DNA of 44,232 bases from assembly GCF_014879935.1 (NCBI RefSeq), contig NZ_JACSRD010000164.1:1-44232 (forward strand). Reading direction: 5' to 3'. Positions within the stretch are counted from its first letter, which is position 1, and every line of letters begins with the position of its first letter. The DNA comes from Prosthecobacter sp. Lineage in GTDB: Bacteria; Verrucomicrobiota; Verrucomicrobiia; Verrucomicrobiales; Verrucomicrobiaceae. The translations under genes and the position numbers were made by a program. Positions 35,085 through 44,015 of this stretch are shown in pieces. The notes below the pieces were generated by a model, which was given only the letters and a program-made list of their open reading frames with translations, did no database searches and was not told the DNA's origin.

Positions 35085-36386
35085 TCAATAGACGAGGCTG
35101 CGGAAACCGGGAACGCGATGGAAGGTGATCAAATTGCCGTTGTGTGCGGAGTGCGCCTGTTCATCGCCACTGCGGCTCACGATGCAGAGATCATCGCCAT
35201 CAATGCACATCGCGGCGTAATGGCGGGATTCCCTCGGCGTGTCGCCCTTCGCCACGAGTCCGGCGAAGCACCAGTCGATCATGTTTTTGGAAAAATGGAG
35301 GACGAGCCGCTGGCGCTCGTTGTCCGGCAGGCCCCAGCGTTCCTTCGGCATCCGTTCGGGGCGGATTGTTGAGTCGGTGGATTGCGATCCGAGCAACCAG
35401 AAGAGCTTCGTCTGCTCATCCCGCAGCACATGAAACCGCATCTGCCCGCCCGGACAGGGCGCGTACAGCATCGGCGTGCCTGCGGGCGATTTCACCAGCG
35501 CGGTGGTCATGCTGCCATCGTCGTTTTCGTGCACCTGTGCGATTGCGGCGTAGTTGGTCATGCCGGTGTTCGCCCGCATCCAGAGGTGGAAGGTTTTACC
35601 CTCAGGATCGAACCACACGTGATCCGGATCGGTGAACTGCACCACATTCGTCTCGCACCATCCCAGCGGCGCGATGCCGCGGCCTTTCGGGGGCACGAGG
35701 AAGGTCACCTTCTTGCGATCCATTGGATGAAACGGCAGGCCGAAGGCGTTCGGCAGCCGCGATTCGGGAATGTCCTCGAACACCATCTCGCTGGCAAAGG
35801 TCCAGTTCTCGCGCTTCGTGAGGTCGCTGTCCGCCTTCGCCCGCATAAGCACCGGCGCGAGATCCGCCACCTGCCAGCCAGTGATGCCGCGCTTCGGCGC
35901 GTGCTTTTCCATGACGAGATACACATTCCCCTTCGCGAAATGGACGTTGCACGCGCTTTGATGCCAGATGCCGGTGTCGTTCAAAAACGAGCGCTTGCTC
36001 CACGTCACGCCTTCGTCATCGGAGCGGATCACCGCCACCTGCTTGTCGCGACCGAGGATGTAGAGCGCCTTTCCGGCCACGAACGGCCTCGCAAAGCTCA
36101 AATCGAAGTCCGCACGATGCGTCCACGTCTTCCCACGGTCGTCGCTGGTGAGGATGCGCGATTCATGAAACGCTTTTCCTTCCGGCGGCACCGGTTTGCC
36201 CGCCGATGAAATCTCATGCGTCACCAGCAGCCGTCCGGAAGGCAGGCGACAGATGCCCGGCGTGTAACCATAAATCCGCGCAGGGTCCGGCGATTCCCAA
36301 ATCGTGACATGCTCCTGCGCCAGCGGACGTATTTGAGCGAACGCGGTGACTGAGAAGGCAAAGATCGTGAAAACGAATCGGATCAT
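35085..36386 (-). CDS. Secreted sialidase-fold (BNR) protein
   Basis: The 433-residue protein starts MIRFVFTIFAFSVTAFAQ, a signal peptide; the long upstream extension in the open frame is Arg/His/Pro-rich antisense sequence of the preceding gene. Asp-box-like repeats: LTSDDRGKTWTH and IRSDDEGVTWSK. It is a beta-propeller protein of the sialidase superfamily, so exported glycan hydrolysis or binding is likely; activity unproven. The start codon overlaps the stop of the preceding gene by ATGA, giving translational coupling. Confidence 0.83.
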   Translation of the reverse strand: MIRFVFTIFAFSVTAFAQIRPLAQEHVTIWESPDPARIYGYTPGICRLPSGRLLVTHEISSAGKPVPPEGKAFHESRILTSDDRGKTWTHRADFDLSFARPFVAGKALYILGRDKQVAVIRSDDEGVTWSKRSFLNDTGIWHQSACNVHFAKGNVYLVMEKHAPKRGITGWQVADLAPVLMRAKADSDLTKRENWTFASEMVFEDIPESRLPNAFGLPFHPMDRKKVTFLVPPKGRGIAPLGWCETNVVQFTDPDHVWFDPEGKTFHLWMRANTGMTNYAAIAQVHENDDGSMTTALVKSPAGTPMLYAPCPGGQMRFHVLRDEQTKLFWLLGSQSTDSTIRPERMPKERWGLPDNERQRLVLHFSKNMIDWCFAGLVAKGDTPRESRHYAAMCIDGDDLCIVSRSGDEQAHSAHNGNLITFHRVPGFRSLVY

Positions 36387-38401
36387 GGTGCAGCAGGCAG
36401 CGCTTTGAGCCAGGCGAGATTGAAGACGTAGTGATTGCGGCTGCTGATGAGCTGGATGCGGCCGTCGCGGGTCTGGATGGCGGCGAGGTAGCCGTTGTGC
36501 TCGGCGCGGGTGTCGCTGAGCGGGAACATGTTGCGGTCGATGCCGTTCACGGTGCGCTCTTTGCCGCCGGGAGTGACGAGACGCTTGTGCGGCCACGTTT
36601 TGCCATCGTCGAAGGAGATCGCGGCGAAGAGACCTGCGCCGTTGAAGTCGCCGTTTTGGCTTTTGAAGGTCATGCCGTTCGGTTTGCGGGCATTCGCGGA
36701 GAGATCGGTGAAGGAGCAGAAAAGCAGCGGGCCTTCGCGCAGGCGGATGAGCACCTGACGCTGCACGCTGCTGATGGCGGGGAATTCGGTCGCTTCATGC
36801 GTCCAGGTCTTGCCGCCGTCGCTGGAGAAGCTGGCGGGTGTTTTGAAGTTGAAGGGCTTCTGCTCAGATTCGCTGTTGAGACGGCCGAAGCTCATCAAAC
36901 GGCCGTCATTGAGCTCGACGATGGGTGCGTGGATGCCCGCGTGACGTGCGGCGCTGCCGTTGCGATGGGTGAGTTTCTTGTCGGTGATGAGTTCGGAGGT
37001 CCAGGTCTTGCCGCCGTCGGTGCTTTTGGTGAGGCTGGTGGTGGTGACGTCCTGCGTCATCCAGATCGTGCCATCGCGGCTGCGCATGAGCTGGTTTCCG
37101 ATCTCGCTCCACGGCTGGATCATCTGCGGCTTGCTCCAGGTGACGCCGTTGTCGATGCTGTGGCGCACGATGTTTTCGCGCAGGCCGCGGGCGAGGTGGA
37201 AGAGCGTTTTTTCGCCATCCCACCAGAGTTTCGGCGCGTGGTTATTCACGTCCGCGCCGTCCCAGAAGAGCGATGCAGGCTCCCACTCGCTCGCACCGAG
37301 GCGCAAACGGCTGGCGAGGTTGTTCAGCTCCGTGCCGGCCTCATCGACGCAGGAATACCACACCGCGAGTAGATCACCATTCGGGCATTCGGCGATGGCC
37401 GGACTGTGATTGTGACCCGAAAACGTCGGGCCAAACGAATTCGGCTCCACTTTGACGAAGGGCTTCGGGCCTTCAAAGAACGGCACATCCTGCGGCGGCA
37501 GTTCGATCTTCGGCGTGCTCTGCGAAACGTTCTGCGCATGCAGAGCAGGCTTCGGCAGCGGCAGTTTCTCACCTTTCGGCCAATCACCGAGCACGACGCG
37601 GAAGCCAATGCGCTCATTCACTGCCTCCGGCACCCACGACATGCGATTCGCCGAACGCAGCAACCGCGTCTGCGTGGAATGACTGCCGCCTCGGATCACA
37701 CGGAAGTCACCATCCACGCGGCCAAGCGGATTGGTCTGCTCCGCGGCCTCATACGGGCCATACCAGTCCGCGCACCACTCGGCGACGTTGCCATGCATGT
37801 CGAAAAGGCCCCACGCATTCGCTGGAGTGCGTCCGACCTTCAGCGAGAGCTTCGTGGCCTTCGGCTGAAACTCTGGCGGCAGTTTTTCATCCGGGAAAAA
37901 GCGATCACGCACGCCGGTGTCGTTCGGCCACGAGTGAAAACCGGCCGGAAGCGCATCGCCGGTATGAAACAGGGTCGTCGTGCCCGCACGGCACGCGAAC
38001 TCCCACTCCGCCTCCGTCGGCAGTCGATACGTTTGGCCCTCCTTCTTCGACAACCACTCGCAAAACGCCACCGCGTCGATCCAACTCACCTCCGTGACCG
38101 CGTCATCATTATGCTGGCCTCGATGCTTCGGTTCGAAGTGACGGTATTGACCGAGAGTGACCTCGGTGACGCTGATTTGGAATGCCTGCGTGATCGACAC
38201 GCGATGGGCGGGCTTTTCATCCCAATCGGCGTCATCAAACTTCGCTGCGTGCTTCTTCACGTTGTAATCCGCTGCTGGTCCGTCCTGCCCCATGATGAAG
38301 CTGCCCGGTGAAATGGGCACCAACTTCATGTCGATGGAGTTGGTGATCGGTTCGGCGGCGAGCAGAGGACTGAGGGCGAGGAAAAGAAGAAGCGGACGCA
38401 T
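36383..38401 (-). CDS. SUMF1/FGE-fold domain fused to a sialidase-fold domain
   Basis: The 672-residue protein starts MRPLLLFLALSPLLA, a signal peptide; a second in-frame start twelve codons earlier is not needed. Residues about 20-275 follow the formylglycine-generating-enzyme fold (MKLVPISPGSFIMGQD, TEVTLGQYRHF, EVSWIDAVAFCEWLSKKEGQTYRLPTEAEWEFACRAG (in parts), MHGNVAEWCADW, IRGGSHSTQTRLLRSANR, IGFRVV). Residues about 310-672 form a sialidase propeller with Asp boxes STDGGKTW, SSDGGKTW and SFDDGKTW. In true aerobic FGEs two Cys lie just after the RGGSW motif; here the equivalent stretch has none, so sulfatase maturation is unlikely. It may be a glycan-binding or scaffold module. It ends with an ATGA overlap into the next sialidase gene. 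Confidence 0.85.
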   Translation of the reverse strand: MRPLLLFLALSPLLAAEPITNSIDMKLVPISPGSFIMGQDGPAADYNVKKHAAKFDDADWDEKPAHRVSITQAFQISVTEVTLGQYRHFEPKHRGQHNDDAVTEVSWIDAVAFCEWLSKKEGQTYRLPTEAEWEFACRAGTTTLFHTGDALPAGFHSWPNDTGVRDRFFPDEKLPPEFQPKATKLSLKVGRTPANAWGLFDMHGNVAEWCADWYGPYEAAEQTNPLGRVDGDFRVIRGGSHSTQTRLLRSANRMSWVPEAVNERIGFRVVLGDWPKGEKLPLPKPALHAQNVSQSTPKIELPPQDVPFFEGPKPFVKVEPNSFGPTFSGHNHSPAIAECPNGDLLAVWYSCVDEAGTELNNLASRLRLGASEWEPASLFWDGADVNNHAPKLWWDGEKTLFHLARGLRENIVRHSIDNGVTWSKPQMIQPWSEIGNQLMRSRDGTIWMTQDVTTTSLTKSTDGGKTWTSELITDKKLTHRNGSAARHAGIHAPIVELNDGRLMSFGRLNSESEQKPFNFKTPASFSSDGGKTWTHEATEFPAISSVQRQVLIRLREGPLLFCSFTDLSANARKPNGMTFKSQNGDFNGAGLFAAISFDDGKTWPHKRLVTPGGKERTVNGIDRNMFPLSDTRAEHNGYLAAIQTRDGRIQLISSRNHYVFNLAWLKALPAAP

Positions 38402-38421
38402 TTGGAGAAATGCGTGAACGC

Positions 38422-38756
38422 TCACTTCCGCTGCCACTTGTCGTCTTTCTCCATCACCGAGCGCTGACCTTCGCCGTTGAGCCTGACTTTGGCTTCGGCG
38501 TCGGCTTTGAGGGAGGCATCGAAGAAGGTGGTTCCCAGCGCGAGGATGACGCGGTGAAAACTGGGATTTTGCTGAAGGCCTTTGCCGGGCAGTGCGAGTT
38601 CGCCAAAGGCACCGTGCTCGGCTTCGTGGAGGACGAGTTCCTATTTGTCGCCGGGCGGTGGGGCGGGATAGACGCCAAGGCGAGACTCCGTGTCACCGCC
38701 AAGGCTGATGCCGCCAAGCCTTCGGCACCACCATGACCGAGTTCATCACGCACCAC
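38422..38756 (-). pseudogene. Decayed C-terminal part of an alpha/beta-hydrolase
   Basis: On the minus strand the last frame reads ELVLHEAEHGAFGELALPGK, then NPSFHRVILALGTTFFDA, then EKDDKWQRK and a TGA, the C-terminus of a secreted dienelactone-hydrolase/chlorophyllase-like esterase with its catalytic His in EHGAFGE. Just upstream an in-frame TAG (38641-38643) stands where the family usually has the Tyr of DKYELVL. Further upstream the frame shifts (LGHGGAEGL in one frame, GGDTESRLGVYPAPPPGDK in the other). No N-terminal half with a nucleophile elbow is found. It is a dead remnant in a hydrolase operon. The remaining bases to 38885 hold no recognisable gene. Confidence 0.6.
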
Positions 38757-38885
38757 CGCATCTCACATACGCATCGCCTTCGCCTCCGGCTTCTAAAGCC
38801 TTAGTCGCTTCAACGAAGCCTTCAAACGCGCCTGCGGCTGTTCGCCGAGGGAGTATCGACGCGGTCATTGGGCTGAGCGCTGCCT

Positions 38886-39809
38886 TCAACGCAAAGCATC
38901 CAACCATATCAGGAACTTGTCCTTCCACCTCGCGGATTCTTCGTCACGGCCCAAAGCGAAGCCGTGACCGCCGGAGTTCACGATCAGGAGCTCCACCGGG
39001 ACATTCACTTTCCGCAATGCTTCAGCGAGGAGTTCGGCATTTGGCAGCGGCACGACTTTGTCGTTGTTGGCGTGGCAGAGGAAGAAGGGCGGGAGGCCGG
39101 GGCGGGCACGCTTTTCGAGGGAGAACTCGGCGATGCGGGCTTCGCTCGGTGCGGGGCCGAGGAGGCGATCGCGGGAGCCAGCGTGCGTGTGCTCTCCGTG
39201 CATGAGGGTGACGGCATACATGAGCACGGCGAAGTCGGGGCGCGAGCCGTCGGCGGCATCGCCGAGCATGGCGGCGCTACCTGCGAGATGGCCGCCGGCG
39301 GAGAAACCGATGATGCCGATGCGCTGCGGATCGATCTGCCAATCGGCGGCGTGGCGACGGAGCACGCGGATGGCCTCGAGGGCATCTTGCTGGCTGTCGG
39401 GCAGGCCTTTTTCAAAGGTGTCCGGTTTGGGCAGTCGATACTTCAAGACGGCCATCGTGAGGCCTTGCGAGGCAAAATGGCGTGCGATGGCATGTCCCTC
39501 GCGGTCGATGACCTCCAGCGCGTAACCACCGCCAGGGCACACGACCATCGCGGCGTTGCGATGCGCGACTTTGGCGGGTCGATAGACGGTGAGCGTGGGC
39601 GTTTGGATGTTTTCGATGGTTCGGTTGAGGCCGAGGTCGTCGTAGTTGCCGATGCGGAAGGTGACATTTTCGGCTTCGGGTGCTGGAGCGCCTTTCACGG
39701 CCTTCGCAGGCGGCGGACGCAGCGGAAACTCGGCGTGGGCTCCCGGCGCGATGGTTTGAGCGTGCAGCAGGCTCGCGGCGGCGATGAGGAGGATGAGCGA
39801 GAGTTTCAT
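38886..39809 (-). CDS. Secreted alpha/beta-hydrolase (esterase, BD-FAE type)
   Basis: The 307-residue protein has a signal peptide (MKLSLILLIAAASLLHAQ). Motifs: CPGGGY (oxyanion hole, in MVVCPGGGYALEV), nucleophile elbow GFSAGGHLA, acid in CHANNDKVVPL and His in NSGGHGFALG. This is the pattern of verrucomicrobial/planctomycete acetyl- or xylan-esterases. It starts with an ATGA overlap on the stop of the M14 peptidase gene. Confidence 0.85.
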   Translation of the reverse strand: MKLSLILLIAAASLLHAQTIAPGAHAEFPLRPPPAKAVKGAPAPEAENVTFRIGNYDDLGLNRTIENIQTPTLTVYRPAKVAHRNAAMVVCPGGGYALEVIDREGHAIARHFASQGLTMAVLKYRLPKPDTFEKGLPDSQQDALEAIRVLRRHAADWQIDPQRIGIIGFSAGGHLAGSAAMLGDAADGSRPDFAVLMYAVTLMHGEHTHAGSRDRLLGPAPSEARIAEFSLEKRARPGLPPFFLCHANNDKVVPLPNAELLAEALRKVNVPVELLIVNSGGHGFALGRDEESARWKDKFLIWLDALR

Positions 39810-41077
39810 TTCGTGGGCGCTTTCGGCTGGGCTTCTTGTTGAAGGTAGGTCGCGAAGCTGCGGCCGAGGTCGGCGCCGGTTTCGCGGTAGCCGGTGATGG
39901 TGGCGGCGGGGATGTTGTTGACGGTTTCGAGGATGAGCTTGAGCGCATCGGGGGCGGCGTGGCTGTGGACCCAGTTTTTGCCGATCTGCTGCCAGAAGCG
40001 CGAGTAGTCGGGGCCGTCGAACCGGGTGATCGGGCTGAAGGGGATCGCGCCTTTGAACTCTTCGCGGGCGATCTCGATGAAGCGTGTCTGACGCTCGGCG
40101 GCGATGGCGGACAGGTGCTCCTTTGGCAGGGCAAAGAAGGACGAGCGGCCACCGGTGCCGGGATTGTGCAGGTCGAAGAAAACGGCGAAGCGCTGCTGTG
40201 CGACGAGATCACGCACGAGTTTCTGCGCGGCGGCGACTTCGGGATAGTGCGGCGCATCGGACCAGTCGCGGTTGTGGTCGTGCGGCAGGCCTTCTTTGCC
40301 GCCATCGCCGGTGAGCACGCGGTCCACATCCATGATGGGCACGGCGATGATCTCCGCGTGCTCGCGCAGCCACACGGCAGACGCTTCATTGCTGGCGAGC
40401 CACTCGATGAAGCCCGCGCAAACCCAACTGCCGCCGCATTCCCATGCGTGTTGTCTGGCGAGCACGAGAATGGCGGGCGCGTCGGCCTTGGCGGGCTTGC
40501 TGCGCAAGGCGGTGACGCTTTGACCTTCGCGTGAGCGGGCGAGTTCGAAGGGCTTCCAAGTGCTCGCGTGCTTCTCTGCGAGCGCGGCGGTGTCTTTTGG
40601 CAAAAATGGCGGTCCCCAGGCGAGCCAGAGCGTGCTGGCGGTGGCCTTGATGCGGTAGCTCATCACCTCCGGGGGTGTCGCGTCGGCGGGCTTCTTTTCG
40701 CCTGCGGCTGTTTGCGTCCATGTCGAGCCATCGGCGGACATGAACGCGTGGTCCGGGCCGGTCACGACGAGGCCGACGCGTTTGCCTTTGCGTTTGTCAT
40801 CGGTGAGCAGCGGTTGCTCCGAGGCCATGACCTCAAACGTCACATCCTCGCCCACTGGCAGTCCTTCCGCGCGAAAATACCACCAGCACGGCCAGCCCCG
40901 CGCTGCATCGCCACCGGGCTTGAAGCGGATGACGTGCGCCTTTTGATCAATCGAGACGACTTTCGCAGAACCGCCGTCGAAGTCGGTGTGAATCGAGATT
41001 TCACCGCGCACCTCACCCGCGATGACGCTGACCATCGCGAGGGCGAAGGCATGAAACGATGAAACGCGGCGGTGCAT
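39806..41077 (-). CDS. Secreted M14 zinc carboxypeptidase with N-terminal beta domain
   Basis: The 423-residue protein begins with a probable signal peptide (MHRRVSSFHAFALAMVSVIAGEVRG). Residues about 28-160 form a beta-rich domain (ISIHTDFDGGSAKVV, PCWWYFRAEGLP, YRIKATASTLWLAWGPP) like that in front of AGBL-type carboxypeptidases. The M14 domain follows: zinc-site H210-A-W-E213 in LARQHAWECGG, HDHNRDW (N269, R270), FFDLHNPG (zinc His304) and a late TITGYRETG. Position and order fit a functional peptidase. It acts outside the cytoplasm, presumably on protein or peptidoglycan-linked substrates. It starts 2 bp after the nucleoside hydrolase stop and ends with ATGA into the esterase, so the three form one operon. 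Confidence 0.83.
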   Translation of the reverse strand: MHRRVSSFHAFALAMVSVIAGEVRGEISIHTDFDGGSAKVVSIDQKAHVIRFKPGGDAARGWPCWWYFRAEGLPVGEDVTFEVMASEQPLLTDDKRKGKRVGLVVTGPDHAFMSADGSTWTQTAAGEKKPADATPPEVMSYRIKATASTLWLAWGPPFLPKDTAALAEKHASTWKPFELARSREGQSVTALRSKPAKADAPAILVLARQHAWECGGSWVCAGFIEWLASNEASAVWLREHAEIIAVPIMDVDRVLTGDGGKEGLPHDHNRDWSDAPHYPEVAAAQKLVRDLVAQQRFAVFFDLHNPGTGGRSSFFALPKEHLSAIAAERQTRFIEIAREEFKGAIPFSPITRFDGPDYSRFWQQIGKNWVHSHAAPDALKLILETVNNIPAATITGYRETGADLGRSFATYLQQEAQPKAPTK

Positions 41078-41079
41078 GG

Positions 41080-42090
41080 TCAGCGGGTCGGTTTGAAGGT
41101 GTCGGGCGGTGCGACGCAGAACTGCACGACGGCCTCGCGCACGCGGGCGGTCTGCTCCGGCGTCATGGTAAGGAAACGGTGCAGCCCCTTGCCGCTTTTG
41201 CTTTTGTTGAAGTTGGTCGCGCCGTTTGGTTCGATGCTCACGGTGCCCGGCGGCGAGAGATCGAAATAACCGCGGTCCGGCAGCACGGCATACAGCACGG
41301 CCGTGGGATCCCAGGTGGGCCGGTCGTGCGGTGGCGGCAGGTAGCGGATGTAGGCCTCCTTCAGCGGATGATGCGGCAGGTAGTCGAGATCGCGCTCGAT
41401 GACCTCATGCGGAAACGTCGCCGCCCAGCCGATCTCGAAGCCGCTCCACACGATGGGCGTGGGCCATTGCTTCGCCACCTTCTCGGCGGTGGGCACGTCG
41501 ATGCGCACGTTGTATTCGAGATGCCGCGTGGTGTGATTCACCGTCTGAAACATGCCCGCCATCACGCTGAGTAGTTTCACCTTTTTCGCGACGAGTTCGC
41601 GTCCGCCGGGCGCATCGAGCAGACGCCCGAGATTCGTGAAAAAGCCCACCTGCGCGATGACCACGCTGTGATCCGGCTGCGCGGCGAGCGTCTTCATCAG
41701 CAACGCGACTGCCTCCGGTGCCTCCGTGCCGCTCGTGAGGTCATGCGGATAAAGCAGCGAGCCATCGGCACTCTTTTCCTCCGCCAGTAAATTGAAGCGC
41801 CCGGGCTCCTTCGCTCCGCCATCACGCACGACGCCGATGGGGATGTCCGGACGGCCATAAAACGTGTTCACCGCATCCGTGAACGCCGCCGCCTGCGGAT
41901 GATCCTTCGTGATCGTGACCGCCAGCAGCTCGCACGCTCCGCGCGACTGCAAGTTGTGAATCATGATGAGCGCCATCAGATCATCGACATCGTTCCCCAT
42001 GTCCGTGTCAAAGATGAGCCGCACCGGCTCCGCGTGCGTGGTGATAAGCGTCGCATGCAGCAGCGCGAAGATGGCGAGGAGGTGTTTCAT
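41080..42090 (-). CDS. Secreted inosine-uridine-preferring nucleoside hydrolase
   Basis: The 336-residue protein starts at the Met that gives a signal peptide (MKHLLAIFALLHATLITTHA). The family signature FDTDMGNDVDD (about 27-37) supplies the Ca2+ Asp cluster. Further motifs: AQVGFFTNLGRLLDA (about residue 174) and the C-terminal RGYFDLSPPGTVSI. It cleaves nucleosides to base and ribose, probably in the periplasm. An extension of 16 codons upstream lacks a signal peptide. It leads the operon of M14 peptidase and esterase. Confidence 0.86.
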   Translation of the reverse strand: MKHLLAIFALLHATLITTHAEPVRLIFDTDMGNDVDDLMALIMIHNLQSRGACELLAVTITKDHPQAAAFTDAVNTFYGRPDIPIGVVRDGGAKEPGRFNLLAEEKSADGSLLYPHDLTSGTEAPEAVALLMKTLAAQPDHSVVIAQVGFFTNLGRLLDAPGGRELVAKKVKLLSVMAGMFQTVNHTTRHLEYNVRIDVPTAEKVAKQWPTPIVWSGFEIGWAATFPHEVIERDLDYLPHHPLKEAYIRYLPPPHDRPTWDPTAVLYAVLPDRGYFDLSPPGTVSIEPNGATNFNKSKSGKGLHRFLTMTPEQTARVREAVVQFCVAPPDTFKPTR

Positions 42091-42354
42091 GAGGTGAGGG
42101 GCGTGGGTGGGGCTCAAGCGTGACCCCATACCATGCACTACCTGTCTTCAATGGCCGCTGCATCCTTGGCGGCACTTTATCGGTAAACTGAAGGTGGGGC
42201 GAAGATGAGACAGCGACCTTCAATGCCTCAATCAAGCCAAAACGCAGCGCTCTGCACCCGGCAGAACGGTTAGATTATTGGTGAGTCATGATTCCTACCA
42301 CGGGCAGGGGACGCCATGCAGCCGTTGAAAGGGACGACGCTTTATCTCGATGCC
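42091..42354. other. Intergenic interval upstream of the nucleoside hydrolase
   Basis: No gene or repeat is convincing in this 264-bp gap. It presumably holds the promoter of the nucleoside hydrolase operon. Composition becomes more A/T toward the right, where the Argonaute region starts. Confidence 0.35.
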
Positions 42355-42549
42355 TTAGACCGCGCCTGCTTCTCGCTGGATGCCCTGCATCACCAGTTCC
42401 CGGGCGGTCGCCATCATGTCCAAGCTCATCATCAGCCGCTCGGCAGGGGGCTTGCGCATCATGGCGTCAAACAGCCGCCGTTGATCTCCGGCGACTCGTT
42501 TCGAGTGCAACTCCCTCGCCCATCCCATCTTAAGCTTCTCCGTGCTCAC
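42355..42549 (-). CDS. Small hypothetical protein (64 aa)
   Basis: Read from a GTG, the product is VSTEKLKMGWARELHS... with a strongly helical C-terminal part (RRLFDAMMRKPPAERLMMSL, then DMMATARELVMQGIQ). The pattern P-P-A-E-R-L...M-x-x-x-A-R-x-L-V-x-x-G-I is seen in small helical proteins of unknown function that often lie near nucleotidyltransferase-type toxin partners; no such partner is seen here. It starts 49 bp after the Argonaute stop on the same strand. The start codon and function are uncertain. Confidence 0.5.
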   Translation of the reverse strand: MSTEKLKMGWARELHSKRVAGDQRRLFDAMMRKPPAERLMMSLDMMATARELVMQGIQREAGAV

Positions 42550-42598
42550 ATCCTCGACAACCCGAAGCAAACCTTGGCCTACATGAAAAAGGAGTAGC

Positions 42599-43998
42599 TT
42601 ATAGGATCGGAGGATGCATCGGGGCACCACTGATAGATCTCTCCAATGCGCTTGGAGCCCCCCAATGTGATGGGGAGAAGGAGTCAAACTGGGTTTTGTT
42701 CCAGTTGAGTTTTGTGAGTGCCAATATCTCCTGCGCCAGCGCAGCTTGGTCACTGTCGTTCTGGAAGTAGCGTATGTGCAAGCTCCGAGGGACATACGGA
42801 CCAGGATACTTTCTGTAAAATGGTATGCTGCCTCGTGTGTAGAGCAGTGAGTTGTGTTCGTCCAAGACGATATGAGTGCCACGGAGCGGCGGGTAAGAGC
42901 CAACACGAAAGAGTCGCAGAACCGATGAACGAAGAGCCAAGTAGTCCCGAAATCGGACACCATGCCTTTCGGCTGCTGCATTGAACCCCTTAAGTTCAGC
43001 CTCGTCGAACCCCGAAGACTTGTGGATCACGATCCTTTCAGGCTTTCGTTGCGAATTGGCGATGGCAAAACTTGCGATCGCATCTGACAACAACTGCTCG
43101 GCAGACTCTGCCGAGAGGTGATATTCAAAGTCCTCTGGCGACTTCCGAGCCAGCCCTCCCTTTAAAATAGTGCCTTCGCCACGATCATTGAACACCTGCG
43201 TTAGGCATGAGTGGAAAGCATCGCCCTCAGGCCGTCTGGCGAACGAAATGCCACATAGCATGTGCTGTGTCCTCCTGGTGTCTTTTCGAGTTTCCAAGGT
43301 ATCCCACCAGCCTTGTAGAATAGTGCTCCAAAAAGATTCCAGGCCCTAGTCGCCGGGTCCTGAACGCCTTTGGCATTCGCGCTGTAGGTTCTCGGCCAAA
43401 TAAGCTGAAAGACAGCCCCGCGCTGGAGGCAGAGGCCCTTCAAATAATCATGGAAGTCAACGCCCTTGTCCGAATCATCAGCGGCAAGCTCACCATCATC
43501 CTCATCATCAAAGCGTGGCTTCACCACTTTGCGGACTGCATCGTTTGGAAGACAGACGACGACGTTTGGCCTCGCAGAGGCCTCTTCGTAGAGTGCTACG
43601 ATGCGCTTGTGAAACAGATTTGCCAGACCGACAACCGCGCCTGCGCTTGATACCTCCGCCTTTATCTCCGCTTCAGTGACTACGGACTCCCAGCTTTGGT
43701 CAGTCAGAAATGAGCAGCGCAGGCCAACGTCAGCACTCAATCCGGGGAAGGCCGGATGCATATTCGGATTGGCGGCATCAATGCCAGGGATACCCGCATC
43801 ACAGACCTTCATCCACTCTCTAAATGCCGCTATAGTCTTGGGTGTTCCAACAAGACCGATGCGAATGGAGGTCAGCGCTCTAGGACTACCAACATCCACT
43901 GGGCCGAAGTTCTGGATGCCCTCACGAATATCATACGAGCACTGTCCACCCCCGAACGAGAGGATCGGCTCGCTAATGACTGTCGTGGTCCAGTTCAT
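42599..43998 (-). pseudogene. Short prokaryotic Argonaute (MID-PIWI), one-base frameshift
   Basis: Two overlapping frames together give one MID-PIWI protein of about 466 residues, the length of short pAgos. Part one (from 43998): SEPILSFGGG, RIGLVGTPKTI, HPAFPGLSADVGLRC, DFHDYLKGLC, QDPATRAWNL and FYKAGGIPWKLEKTPGG, the MID region. Part two: GISFARRPEGDAF, QVFNDRGEG, RIVIHKSSGFDEAE, HIVLDEHNSLLYTRGSIPFY, YPGPYVPRSL and LTKLNWNKTQFD, the PIWI region. They join at CYV + GISF where one G is missing (GGG to GG at about 43251). PIWI position one reads G-I-S, not Asp, so it is catalytically inactive as in other short pAgos. Its start is 17 bp after the upstream partial gene. Composition is more A/T than the operon to the left, suggesting transfer. 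It may be inactivated, or the shift could be a sequencing error. Confidence 0.85.
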
Positions 43999-44015
43999 GG
44001 CATGAAAAGCTCTTG

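Noticed and set aside
36383..37279. SUMF1-fold domain as the maturation enzyme for the neighbouring sulfatases
   Set aside because: The Cys pair expected after RGGS is absent, and the domain is fused to a sialidase propeller.
42316..42597. Plus-strand 93-codon frame beside the Argonaute
   Set aside because: It overlaps the better minus-strand small gene with a helical, family-like C-terminus; His/Pro-rich shadow.
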